Source of the DNA: Quillaja saponaria
Lineage: Eukaryota; Streptophyta; Magnoliopsida; Fabales; Quillajaceae
Length of the DNA: 64,000 bases
Assembly: GCA_029379385.1 (NCBI GenBank)
Contig: CM055613.1
Span: 15,518,001 to 15,582,000, forward strand
Reading direction: 5' to 3'
A program made the translations under genes and the position numbers. Positions 24,900 to 37,011 of the stretch are shown here, piece after piece. Numbering within the stretch: position 1 is the first letter of the stretch; every line of letters begins with the position of its first letter. The notes below the pieces were generated by a model. The model was not told the origin of the DNA. It searched no databases and saw nothing but the letters and a program-made list of their open reading frames with translations.

Positions 24900-25420
24900 G
24901 ACCACACGAGTTATGACTTATAGATAGATATATCAGATTAAACAATGTAGGGTTGAACAAATTAGTAAATTTGAATAAAGCACCTATTTCTAGCTTTGAA
25001 CTTTTTCTAAGTTCAAAAGTCAACCTTTTGAATATTGATAAATTCATGGAATTTGGACAAAGCATATAGTTGTCACTTTCTTAAGCCAGGCTAGAAAATT
25101 TTCGACTGTTTCACCTACCATTTATTTTATCTTGGCTAAGTCAACCATAGTAACTTCTAATTCAGTTCAACAAAACTGAGCTTGGAACATTCTCTCCATT
25201 TGAGGCCATGTCTTGGACCAAATATGATGTCAATGAAACATACTAATTAAAGACAATTCCCATCAAACAATTGCCAAACAGCCTAAGTCTCATTTAGTTG
25301 GTCATATCTCCACGTTGGATTGTAAATTGGCACATGGTTTCGACTGTAGATTGACTACCATCTCCATAGAAAAAAGATAACTCTCATATTTTTAACTCTC
25401 TAGGATATCAAAAGAAATGA
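24900..25420 (-). pseudogene. Ty3/gypsy gag relic
   Basis: The minus-strand translation around 25225-25075 reads SKTWPQMERMFQAQF-stop-TELEVTMVDLAKIK-stop-MVGETVENFLAWLKK. This is the plant gypsy retrotransposon gag pattern (Retrotrans_gag, PF03732: 'W..M...F...F....P..T..DL....Q..GES...F..RF'). Two stops interrupt it. No LTRs could be paired with it, so it is a decayed fragment. Sequence to about 25800 may belong to the same relic. Confidence 0.7.
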
Positions 25421-27184
25421 CCAATCCATTCAGGGTATGATTTTCTATACGTCGGATTTATAACATCCTGATTTTGCCCCCAATTTAGATTTTGAGGATA
25501 ATAATCCATTAAATTGGGTTTGGACGAATTCATTAGGATAATTTCCATAATTGCCATGTTAAGTTCTTATTGGTCCATTTTGACCAAATCCCATTTGGTT
25601 CTAGTAACCAGAAGGAAATTGGTTACTGTTTATTTGATTTTGTTGGGTATCTTGAAATGCAAATAGCCCAGGTTATTATTTGCTTGGTTCTAAGATTGTT
25701 TAAGGAAATATGAGTTTGATTTGTTTAGGATTGTTCTTGGCCTTCTTGGTAGTTTTATAGTAATCAGGCTCATAGTTGGGTAAGACTTTTCTATTTTTAC
25801 AAGCCTAAACAAATCAAACTCATATTTCCAATTGAAAAATCAAGATCTGCTTGATTTTGAAGCATGCTCAAAAATCAGACCTGAACAAACTAAAATAATA
25901 ATAAGTAATTGAAGCAGAAATCAAACTACAAATCAAGATCAACAAAAAAAACTTTAGAATTGAAACTCAATGCTTATCACGGAGTCATGAGTAGTAGAGA
26001 ATTAGACTAACTTTTTGTTAAGGGTAAAAACCAAAACAAACCTGTAATAGGAATTTTATAGAAAGTTGAAAGAGGGATAGAGAGAATACAAAGAAGAAGA
26101 TGGAGGAAGAAAGAAATCTAACCCTTCAGTGCTAGCAAATTACATTCAAAAGTAAGTCTAAATCCCTTGTATAATGTACCTAAATTTATATACGTTAATA
26201 TGGAGGTGAAAAAAACACTAAACTACCTAAACTATTTTATCCTCCAATTGAACGGTAACACCTTAATTTGAAATAAATAAAATTGTTGAGAAGAGGAAAT
26301 GATTTGGTGATGCTCAATATATTTTTATTTCCTATTTAAAACCTACAATTTTGGTTGAATTCAAGAAAATGAAGAGGTAGTTATGAAAATTAAGAGGTCT
26401 ATTATTGATTTAATTAGGGAAGAATTTTATGTTATTAGTTACTAATTAGTAAGCACTAACTCCTAAAATATCTCTTATTATTATTTATATCACATGAGAA
26501 ATCATTAAAATTTAAAACCGTTTCAAATTAAAAATAATTTATTTTCATTGTCAATCTAGTTATCATAATTAATATAAATCTTTGAAAATCAATTGCTGAA
26601 GTGGCAAAATATGTGTCAGCACCCAATACCCTAGTACCAATTATATAACATCTTACAGAAGATTGTAGAGTGGGGTTTTAGGGCATTTTGGTAACTACAA
26701 TATTCCAACGGCCATGTCAATCTAATTAAATATATTGGAAACCTGTACTTTTTCTCTCATACTTAAGACACAAGTCATGTAATTTTTAGTTCAGTTAGAT
26801 TTAATCCTTGATTTTAATATTTGGAACTGTTTACAAAATGCGTTCAAAATAGGGAGACTATGTGTTCATTTCAATAGTTAAATGGAGACATTGATTACAC
26901 ATTAAGTAGTAGATAAACGGACTTAAGGGACAAGGTACAATTGTCCCAAAAATAATATTTTACTTTACAGAAACATACATAATATAAGATATTTTTAAAT
27001 TAAATACTGACAATTGAAAATTTTGACAAGTAAATTTAATTATGAATTATGCTTGTGTGGTAGACAATCACAAAAAATGAATTACAAAGAGAGTGTGAAT
27101 TAGTTCAATTGATAAAATTTGATTTTAAAATTATCTCAAGAACATAAGATTATAATTTATTTTTATTAAAAATAAGAAATTTAG
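25421..27184. other. Degenerate repeat and AT-rich spacer
   Basis: The first 400 bases may extend the gypsy relic. The rest shows no gene. A purine-rich stretch (26040-26120) is not associated with any ORF. Confidence 0.4.
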
Positions 27185-27950
27185 GGTGTTTTTGGAGTCA
27201 AAATTTTTGAAGAATTCAATTCATTATAATTGAATCTTAATTAAATTCTTGTGTTTGGAATCTATTGTACAATAGATTTCAATTCATTCTAAATTACATT
27301 TATATAAATTTTTAACATTTTAAATTCTTGTTAAAATTATTCTGATTTATTGAGAATTCAATTTAATTATGTGATCAATAAAATATTGTTGGACAACTAT
27401 ATCCTTGACTTTGTAAAATTATTATAATACTACCTCAGCCTTTGCCCACTGCTTATTTGCTATCCTTGATCATCCTTTGTCTTATTTCTCTCTGTCTGCC
27501 ATAAACACCTGCCCCATTAACAAAAACCTACTCCCAGTTATGTTGCTATCAAATTCGAATTTAAACTTTCAGAGATAATTAGGTCCCTCTTTTCACTGCC
27601 CACCTACCAAAATTTGTAGTGTTTAACTGCTTGGGGAAAGGGATGAATTGAACCCTAATCTTGCCTATAATGATGTAATGTTACACTTGATTTGGGATTC
27701 ACCTTTGCAACACTACCACTGTTGGTATCTAATCCCAGTTTGAACAACCTGATGTGACTAATGGCAATGTAAAGGATAAAATTGTAAAAATATTAAATTA
27801 AATTGAATTTTACTATTTATGTTTTGATTTTTATTAATTTTAAGATTTATTTCAAACACTTAAAAATGATTTAAAAATAATTAATTGAATCGAATTCAAA
27901 TAAAAAGAATTAAATTCTTGTATGGATTTGTTCCAAACTCATCTTTACGT
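27185..27950. mobile_element. Inverted-repeat element, MITE-like
   Basis: The left end reads GGGTGTTTTTGGAGTCAAAATTTTTG..GAATTCAATTC. The right end read in reverse gives GATGAGTTTGGAACAAATCC..GAATTTAATTC..GAATTC. The 'GTTTGGA' terminal word with inner GAATTCAATT words resembles the element at 57759-58861. Boundaries and target duplication are not resolved. Confidence 0.4.
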
Positions 27951-28379
27951 GAAAATACCTAACTATATACCTCTAATGATAAATACATGATGGGTTAGAA
28001 ATTGTGCTGTTAGTGTGTTACACTATTTAACGTGTCTCTCTCTCTGAATTAGATCTCATATAATTAGTCACATGGAGTAGGGTCATCCTAGCAAAGATGC
28101 ATGTGAAAGAAATGGAGCATATTGAAAAGAAACATTTGGTTTCACTAATTACACGTAAATTATCTGAAGTTTTGTGGTTATGTTTTAACAGCTGGGATGT
28201 TGCCTTGGAGAAATTGGTGAAACTGGTTAGTAGTTATGTGGATTGTTTGTGACTGTTCCTTAATTCCTAAGTTTAAAACTAATTCATAGAAGGAAGTATC
28301 TGCAAAGGGTGAATGTGTTAAATAAATTATAATGTGTCCCATGTTGGACAGTCGTGAAGCCTTTAAGGCATTTATATAT

Positions 28380-28930
28380 TAAAAGTGGGTCAGATATGAG
28401 TCATGAGTCGATTTTGAGTCTGTTCGACTAAGTTCAATTTGAACTCGAGATATTTTTTGTTTATTCAAGTTCTTTGTGTTTGGAAAAAAAAAAAAAAATA
28501 CTTGAGTTTGAGATCGGCTCAAACTCAGCTCATGACTGTTCAACTTCGAATTGGCTCAGTTCGAACTTGTGAGGCCTATTCTTAAACTAATTTCATTTTT
28601 CTATTTTTCTGCTTAAATCAATGTACCTATACTTGTTTTAATAACAGTAACAATATAAATCATGGGATTTAGGGTTGGACTTGCATTGGAACTTGGAATT
28701 TAAATAAGGCCAAAAGAGTAAATCTAGAATAATTAGTAAAATATTCTAAATTGAGCCTGTTCGCGAACTACAAGCAATCTTATCAATCGCGAGCCTCAAA
28801 ACTCGATATTCTAATCGAGTCCAAAATCTTGTTCAAGCTCGACTCATAAACTTGGATAAGCTACCAAAGTTTATCAAGTCAATCTCGAATAAATTGAACT
28901 AAGGCTCAACTCGTGCGTCAATCCTAATTA
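28380..28930. repeat. Diverged GAGCTCG/CTCGAA-rich foldback copy
   Basis: Rich in 'AACTCGA', 'GGCTCAAACTC', 'CTCGACTCATAAAC' words in both orientations. It appears to be an older relative of the foldback element that starts at 29041. Confidence 0.4.
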
Positions 28931-29040
28931 TTAAGCTTGTTATTATTACATATTTTATTGATGCATCCAAATTATAATATAATATTATTAATTGAATCCC
29001 ATCATCAAAATATAAAAACACGCGCCTCAAAGCCATCTCC

Positions 29041-29510
29041 AGTGAGAGTTGTCAACGAGCTGAGCTCGAGCCAAGCTTTGGCAAAGCTGGGCTCGGCTCG
29101 TCTCACTTTAGGTGGGCTCGAGCTCGCCCTAGGCTAGCGAGCAAATATTCAAGCTCGGCTCGGCTCGTGAAATTTTTTTAAAAATTCTAAAAATATTTTG
29201 TAGGCAAGGAGAGTTGAACCCAAGACCTCTTAGTGAAAAATTTGTGCAGTTTACCACTAAACCAACTAACAATTTGTGTTAGTTTTGTTGTATATAAATA
29301 TATTTATTATAAATGTATATATAAATAATAATAAAAAATTATTAAATAATATTAAACGAGCTAGCTCACGAGCCGAACTTTGGAAAGATTGAGCTCGGCT
29401 CGTTTTACTAAACGAGCTTAAAATAAAGCTTCAAGATCGGCTCGTTTTCTTGATCCGAGCTCTTAACGAGTAGCTCACGAGCTAGCTTGGCTCATTGACA
29501 CCCCTAGTTA
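29041..29510. mobile_element. Foldback/MITE-like element with tRNA-like core
   Basis: The outer arms are rich in GAGCTCG and GGCTCGGCTCG and are mutually inverted. The left end reads GAGTTGTCAACGAGC and the right end, reverse complemented, reads AGGGGTGTCAATGAGCC. Between them at 29200-29275 (minus strand) is a tRNA-gene-like piece: an A-box match TGGTTTAGTGG that satisfies TRGYNNARNGG exactly, then about 30 bases later GGGTTCAACTC, close to the B-box GGTTCGANTCC. There is no long ORF. It is a non-autonomous repeat; its transposase family is unknown. Confidence 0.5.
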
Positions 29511-30142
29511 CGAGATCTAGTATTAATTTTTTTTTTCTGTTGAGACCACTTTGTTTTAAACAGAAACTGGAAATTTTTTTCAACTAAAGAAATACAATTC
29601 ATACAGAGGATAGATACATTAGGTAGCTCGTCTAACATGTTTTAAAAATTAAACATCATTTTTACTTGAAAAAATAAGAGCAACAGCATTAATAATAGGT
29701 GGAGACACTTGTTGAGGATTGGAATTTGCAATCTTCAAATCCCTCCAACCCGAAACTACCGCCACCATTTATTGCACCTTGAGCTGAAAGACGATGTAGA
29801 GGAACCTCCAAAACTGTACCCAGATTGTTGCAATAAATAAACCAGTACACTGCAAATCCTTATTCACATTCATCTCGTCACAAAAAAGGAATTGAAGACA
29901 TCCTGTACCCACTCACTTGTAATCTTTTAGACTGTCCTCAAACTTCATCCTAGTGAAGGTGAGATTCGATTACAATCCCTTAGAACAAGCTTGGGACGAG
30001 AGTGCTGGAGACAATGCTACATGAACCAATTAGCACCCACAATGTGGACGTTTTCAACATTCTGGATGACAGCAGAAATCATTTTGTACAAATAGAATAC
30101 ACAATTGCTAACCTAATTCTGATATAGTGAATCCAAATATGG
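29511..30142. other. Region downstream of the exonuclease gene
   Basis: Should contain the 3' untranslated region of the minus-strand WEX gene (ending left of 30143). The stretch 29640-30070 has gene-like composition but stops in all frames, so it may be untranslated or decayed coding sequence. Confidence 0.4.
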
Positions 30143-33100
30143 TTATGATTGTGATACACCTTCCAGCTCCTTTCTTCTTTTTTCGGCTGCAACTTTTGGA
30201 GAATCCGGGAGGCCCTTAATCACCTGTATGACATAAAACAATGCCTCTACTGATTTAAGAACCACCACTAATAGTAGAAATAACCAAGGACAAGATAAAC
30301 AATACAAATAGTGAGCATTAGGAAGGGAAAATTCAAATTGCAGAACAAGATCTAAGTGGCAATTACAGATTACCTCGTAGAGATACCAAGAAGCAAATGC
30401 ATCTGTTGCGGCATAATGTAATTGCTCCTTTGATAAAACATCAGCCTCCCAATTTCCCAGCCTAATTTTCTTGGGCTTCAGAAGCTGCAATTTCCAAAGT
30501 TACTTGAATATCCCGTTGAAATCCTTTACCTATACCAAGCAAGCCCACTAAGAAGGATTTGTGTCTGTGCCGGGTGCACATGTGTGCGTGAGAGAGAGAA
30601 GGATGGATGGTGTGGGGGGGGGAGGGGTGGGCCACGTGTTGAGGGAAGTGCAGAACAGAAATTAACCCTACAATATCACTATGATTAGAGTCCTAAATAA
30701 TATATAGAGAGGTATTTGTTCTAAATAACTAAAACTAAATAGGAAAAAAAAAATTATCAGAGAACATATTTTATTATAACACAATCATATTTTCATTTTG
30801 GTATAATATTGTCAGTTGAATACTTGTATGTCCACGAAACTTCCATAACATTCTTTATTAAACATTCAGCCAATAGCTTTTGCTGTCCATAACACGTTTT
30901 ACAGAACATTTTACCAATAACCTTGCATCAATCCTATTACAAATTCCTCCGTTGCAATATAGCAGGTTTCAGAAAGCCACAGCATTTGTACATGTGACCC
31001 CAGTAAAGAATTATATTATACTTGGTTTAGAAATTCTTATGCCATTACTGTCAACTTCAAAGTCTTCCTACGTCACACTTACCACAACAGAAGGGCCATA
31101 AATGAAACTGGGATTCCACCATAGTTGTTTATGATACAATAATAAACTATTCTAAGTAAACACGAAGTTTTGATAGAATATGACTAAATAGAGTAAACAG
31201 GTCAAACTAGAGAATCCATCTGGTTAGTAATTGTTGTGGCACGAAAAACAAAACTTAAAAGCACTATAACATATTTATAATATGACAACAAAAACTACCT
31301 GTTTGCTAAGAAGAGTCTCAGTTAGCGATGCAAGACCCCAGTTCCGTGGATCTCCATCTAACTTTTGGTTAGCATGAAAGGAAAGATCTTCCACACCTTT
31401 GATCGATATGTTGTAGTCTTTAAAAACCTTAACAGAATCATTGGCAATGCCAACCCCAACCTGTGTATGAGTAAAGGATTGCATTGATATACTATTATAC
31501 TATGATAAATATTTAAATGAAGGTTAAAAAAAATTACAGCATTCCTGTTTCAAGAAATCATAAACCTTTAAAACAGCAGGATCTTCGAGCAAAAGCTGTA
31601 GACTCCGAGGGATTCCAGAATGAATTATGTGTAGAACATAACAGTGACTACTGCAGCCACATATTTGCATCACTGCAACCTTCCTAGGTGTTTCACCTGA
31701 AAGTTAAGTTTTCACAAAAGTAATGATTCAGCAACGGATGTCCCACTTAGGAAAAGAGCATTATGAAAATCCAAGAACAATGAGAATCTAATCTATGGTG
31801 GAGACTGACATGTTAGTCAGTGAAGAGAAAGTTCAACCTCCTCAAAAGCTCAAGTCTTATTATCAAGCCAAAACACCACATAAAGGGCAATATTTGCAAT
31901 TATAATCTCCTAGGCATAACCTAAAACATTCCAAAAATGCAAATACCAAGAACCAAAACTGTTTAGGGAAAAAACTAGCAGAAAAGAATGTTATGAACCG
32001 AGTGCCATGTCACTTGCATACATAACACTTTTTCGACGTAAAATTCATGGATTCTCAAGAATATGGATCTGACTTGTGCCATATCATTTTGGAAGGAGAG
32101 AGGGCGATCAGATGGAGGAGGTGAGGAAGAGAAAAGGAAGAAAAATGGTCTTTGGGCCATCTAATGCCATGAGAAAATGGGAAAGATTTTGGAGAAAGAA
32201 GTCACGCTCTTCCCCTCTCGAGTTGCTTCTTGAGTGTGTAAGTGGAGCAGTGGCTCATGAGACCTTGTGGGGTAGCTGACACCCCCTTGGGTAGCCTTTA
32301 TTAGTCCCATCCAATTTCAGAAATGTGAACCCTCTTGCAGTTAACGAGAGGTAATAAAAATAGTGGCATTAAAGTGCCACATGTGGTGCCTAGGCACATG
32401 TCGAGACACCCTTTGATAAAATAAAGAAAATATGGACTCAACAAAATATTATATGATGTTTCCTATTGTGTTTATTCCTTTGGGCCCTTGAGGACCTGAT
32501 CTGCCAATACTTAAACACATAAGTGCCAAGTTGCCCCCCTCTCGTGGCCCACCAAACTAAGTCATCTTTCTAACACCCAACAACTGTTATTATAAGCTTC
32601 AGATGTTGAGATTGACCGCTTTTAGAGGTTCTTCATTCTACATTCCAGTATACAAATGGACCACTCCATCTAACATTACTTGTAAGTTGTAAGAACAAAG
32701 ACGCATAAAGTCCAGATATAAGGAGAAAGAACAGCAACCAGTAGCTGGATGTAATGTACCAAATTTTTGGTATATAAGTAGTTCCTCCTAGTTCTTTATT
32801 CCAATTCCCAATTCATCACTGGACCAAATATCAATCATCATGAACAGAGTCTCTGCATTTGACATCACTATAATAAGATGCATGTCATGCCAGCAGTATA
32901 ATAAAATGCATGCCATGCCAGTACTATAATAAAATGCATGCCATGCCAGTACTATAATAAGTAACCAAGTAGGATAGTTACACCTAGTATAATTTTAACT
33001 GATCAAATCTGCTGAACCAAATGTTGAAAGTCTCTGCTTGACAGCACTATAATAAGATGCATGCCATGCCAGCACTATAATAATAACCAAATAAAAGATA

Positions 33101-36100
33101 ATATTGCCTTAGTACAATTTTAACCAACCAAATCTGCTGAATCAATTTTACTTACATGATTTGATAGCTCTTTAAACAAAGGCAATACATGAACAAAGAG
33201 AAATACACTAACCTGTGTGGAGTCTTATGCTTCACATTTTGAGGAGATCGAGATCTCAAAGAAGCAAGGAAAAACCAACTATGAGGACTCAATTTCTAAC
33301 CCTGTAAGTTTTTCAATTAACTGATTAACAGCATTTTCTGATGCAAGTTGATTGGCTCTAACGATAAGGAGGAAAATTTGGGAATATATTATCTCTAAGA
33401 ACAAATAGTATGGGACAATTGACAGAGCATAAGTCTCTCAAACAAGTTTCTAGACTGACTCATCTCAGGAACAGCTTCCCCACTCACTTGAACATTTAGC
33501 ACAGGACCAGATTATCACTCTCTTCCTTTTCCTCACATTCTGCACAAACCACATCCTTGAACTCCCACAGAAACCAAAACACCAATCAATATCATCGACG
33601 CGGGCCCTCATATCATTCTAGAAGATGTAATCCACGCCAATCACTGTCTGTCTTATAGAACTGGGGTAAGAACTTCTGTTGCATTTCAAATAATTTCTTA
33701 ATTGTTTCACAAGGCCAGTTTCAAGCCCCAACAGAGGTTACAGTATGTCGATACCCAATATAAAGCTTGTGAGAACTCACAAAATTGTATCCTTTTCTTT
33801 TGGTTCTACATGAGGTCACAAGGTTTCAAAGATGATACTGCGTTGCTATTTAAATGTTTTTTTTTTTTTTTTTTTGGTTATAGAAAAATAAATTTTATTA
33901 AGAGAGAAAGAAATACAGGAGGAGGACAAGAAGTCCTCCAAAGAAAAAGGAAAAAATAAAAAAGAAAGATGAGAGCTAAAAACAAGAAGGCTCACCAATC
34001 ACGTTGCATATCAACTAAAGAAACACCCTGAAACGCTCCTAAAGCAAAGCACCAAAGGAAAACGAGAAAAACAATCTTATCCCAAAGAAGATGTCCTTGA
34101 AGACAACAATCACAAAAAACTCTCGCATTACGTTCCAACCATATACGCCAAATAATTGCAAAGAAATCGCAACTATACAAACACTTAACATCCTTTCTTC
34201 TCCCAAAATTTCGGTAGCATGTCACCAATAAATCATGCAAAGTTTCCGTAGTTATTTAAATGTTACTTGCAGATTCTTGATGTAATTTTTTATGGGACCA
34301 AATAAGGAATTACTTCTAACTAGAACCAGGGAAATATGTATTAGCAAGATTACAGTCATCTTTGTATCTAAAGTTGATTACTTGAAAGCATAGAAAGGTC
34401 AAAGAAGACAACCAACAGAAGTAAGAAGAGAGAAGTGGTGTACAACTGTAATGTTATGTGATTAAAGAGTAACATTAAATTGAAAGGAAAAATTCTATGG
34501 AACAGCTACAAGGCCTCCTATATTTTTTACAGTATGAAACTTTAGGCTATCGACAGTTTGTGCCAGAAAGAACTCACTGAAATCAATTAATTCATAAAAC
34601 CAATACAAATAATGGTCAAATGTAAGACTACAGTCTGAAGAATATTGGAGTTGTTATTAGTTGGATAAAAGGATGTAAAAGTCAAATATTATAGATATAA
34701 AAATTTAGCCACAGTTTTTTATTCTAATAACCAACAACAAGAAACTTCAGAAGGAAATGCATATCGTAAATCAAATCTTAACCTTCAGCAAATAAAAAAT
34801 CTTAATTTTTAGTTGCAATAAATAAAGAGAACAATGAAAGGAAGAAATTTTAAAACAAAAATAAAAAATCTAGAATGTTAGGATTGCACCACCCAAAATG
34901 GATTTCTTATATGTTTTTGTGGTTGACAAAGTCCAAAAGAAGCATCAGATAAGAATATTGCTTCATGTACTGGCAATTTATCTATTACTTAAAACAAACA
35001 CCAAATCTTGTAAAGTCAAGTGCTCTCGAATAACAAAATTCAAAATTCTCAAATATCTGTAAGCAGCAATAATATTGAAACAGTTATCGATATGTAGAGA
35101 CTGAGCCCAATCAACTATATCACAACATTGGCAAAGGGTCAGCTGAACCAACCTCTTCTAAAGGTGGGTTTCCATTCAATGTCAAATCCAATTACAGTTT
35201 GAGCCATCTCCCTTTTCATTGCTTCAAGATTTCCTAAAAGCTCCCTTGCTGCTGTCTCTATGTCAGTAGCAGTTCTACTATACATAATTTGACCACCAAA
35301 CCTCAGCCTAGGTAATCTCATCCTCGAGTTGGCTGTTTAAGAAAATCAATGAAGGTTTCAATGTTAAAATATGCTCCTGTCTTTAACAAAACTAAAGAAT
35401 AGACAGAAAATCAACATTAAAAGTGACATAGGACAGATCAACCCTACAAATATGTCCCATCACTGACCACTGCAATTATCAGATATCAGAAAATGGATAA
35501 GTGTCATACTGTCATGCAATGCAGTTGTAAGTGCCACTGATATAATTGATAAGAGCTTGAATGCATCGTGAAGGAATTGCAAAAGTCTATTAAAACCTTT
35601 TGTTAACCATAGTTAAAGAACAATAAGAAGAACCACTTTAAAAAGGCCACTCATCACTAATACTAGTACCAGGGGAACTCTTAAAAATCATTAACAAATA
35701 AGGACAATGTTTACAAAACACTTTGAAGTGTACTTTCTTCATCTAACATAAAAAAATAATAGTAATAGTATCACACTACTAACTTCACTTGTCTGCATAT
35801 AAGTATGATTTTCATATTTGCTTTAGTAGAATTATTATTTGATCCACTGTCTGTATAAATCTATAGGCACTATCAATATATAGGATTATAACACATCACC
35901 TCACTTGACTAAAATCAAGGGTGGTGGTTGGTGTTAGTGAAACATGTCAACTGTGTAAAATTAGATACATTGTCTGTGCATCAAATATAGTTTTGGTACA
36001 ATTTGTATAAAAACGACAAAGTTTAAATGAGTTAAGGTCTATTTAGTATCATGTCATTTATTTTCTTTATACTGTTCTCACGAAACATGGCTAGAGATAC

Positions 36101-37011
36101 CAATAACGAAAAATCAACTTGTTCAAAGTTGTTAAAAAACAAAAGAGTGAGACAGAAACAAAAAAATTTCCAAAAATTTCAAGTTCTTATGCTACATTAA
36201 AAATGTAAACAAGTAGACCCAATTTTAACAAATTACTAGAAACCATCAGTTGTGTCATTGCCATCAACTCTTTGACAATAATTTCATTAGCAGCCAACAG
36301 AGGTACAAAAACGGTAATCAATGACTCCTTCCAGATTTTAAAAAACAAGAAAACATAAGACTAACAACAACACCTAGAACCTTCCCAACAACTCAAAGGC
36401 AAAATGGCAACATAATTAAAGAATTAAGAAGCCATGACAACTTTTTGAGCCTTAAATTTGGTAAAGAGGCTGGCGGGTTAAATAGCAGCCGGAAAAAAAA
36501 CACCCGGAGCCAAAAAAATAATATAATTCCCAAATGCGTCTTCTTAATCTCCTATGGAAAAGTTTCAAAAAAAAAACAAATCCCAAAAATTATATGCTAG
36601 CAAAAGTAAGGCATTTCAAAAAGGCTCCAATTTGCCCACATTTTCTTTTTTGTGATTTCAATTTTCTATAGAATTAAACAATCCAGAACAAAGATTAGAT
36701 GAGAGATAAAAAAGAAGACCTTGGCAACGAGACAAAGAAAACGCATTTGGATGTTGAAGGGCAATAAGTGACTTTGGCAATCGGCGGCCACTTTCAGAAT
36801 GAAATGCATCAGCGGTGGCTATATCGTCCTTCGTCGGACTTAATGGACATTTCTTGGTAAAAGAGGAAGCAGAAGATTGAAAAGCGGCTTCAATGGCTTC
36901 GATAGCTTGGAGCTGTTCTTCTGTGAAGGGTTCCTCTTCGTCCCAATAGGAAATGGAGGTCGCAAGTTCTGAAGAGCTATCCTTGTCTTGCAAACTGTGA
37001 TTCTGTGACAT
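30143..37011 (-). CDS. WEX: Werner syndrome-like 3'-5' exonuclease (WEX)
   Basis: Six exons on the minus strand, all with GT-AG borders and compatible phases: 37011-36720, 35332-35153, 31696-31566, 31460-31299, 30484-30374, 30223-30143. Together they make 957 bases, 318 residues plus stop, a little longer than the Arabidopsis protein (about 288). The N-terminal ~110 residues are acidic and poorly conserved (DEEEPFTEEQLQAIEAIEAAF). The exonuclease domain follows, with all DEDDy residues present: D148 and E150 in exo I (GFDIEW), D209 in exo II (VGVGIANDS), Y279 and D283 in exo III (HYAATDAFASWYLY). The tail is short and basic. Plant WEX is a stand-alone nuclear exonuclease, without the helicase that animal WRN carries, and acts in DNA repair and silencing; its partner is a separate RecQ helicase. 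The start at 37011 is the first ATG of the frame that joins in phase to exon 2. The long introns (36719-35333 and 35152-31697) hold a LINE fragment and a 28-bp tandem repeat. Confidence 0.92.
32869..32967 (+). repeat. 28-bp tandem repeat in WEX intron 2
   Basis: Three units begin at 32869, 32897 and 32925, each TATAATAA(A/G)ATGCATG.. ending CCATGCCAG, followed by a partial fourth unit. Each unit contains the near-palindrome GCATGCCATGC. Confidence 0.85.
33000..33140 (+). repeat. Diverged segmental copy beside the 28-bp repeat
   Basis: One more 28-bp unit lies at 33048-33075. Its surroundings (GTCTCTGC..TTGACA before, ATAATAACCAA and CAATTTTAACCAACCAAATC after) match the flanks of the first array (32845-33020), so the block was duplicated and one copy then expanded. 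Confidence 0.65.
33859..34252 (-). mobile_element. 5'-truncated LINE in WEX intron 2
   Basis: About 394 bp on the minus strand, ending in a poly(A) tail (a T run on the plus strand from 33859 to about 33875). Upstream of the tail, 34240-33992 encodes the end of a plant L1-type ORF2: FAIIWRIWLERNARVF, then LWDKIVFLVFLWC, then FQGVSLVDMQRDW. The insertion is flanked by a perfect 12-bp target-site duplication, TATTTAAATGTT, at 33847-33858 and 34253-34264. The 5' truncation, poly(A) tail and duplication are the classic products of target-primed reverse transcription. Confidence 0.92.

Noticed and set aside
29200..29275. Possible functional tRNA gene
   Set aside because: A-box and B-box-like words are present, but I could not draw acceptor and anticodon stems, and it sits inside a repeat. 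Treated as a tRNA-like core only.
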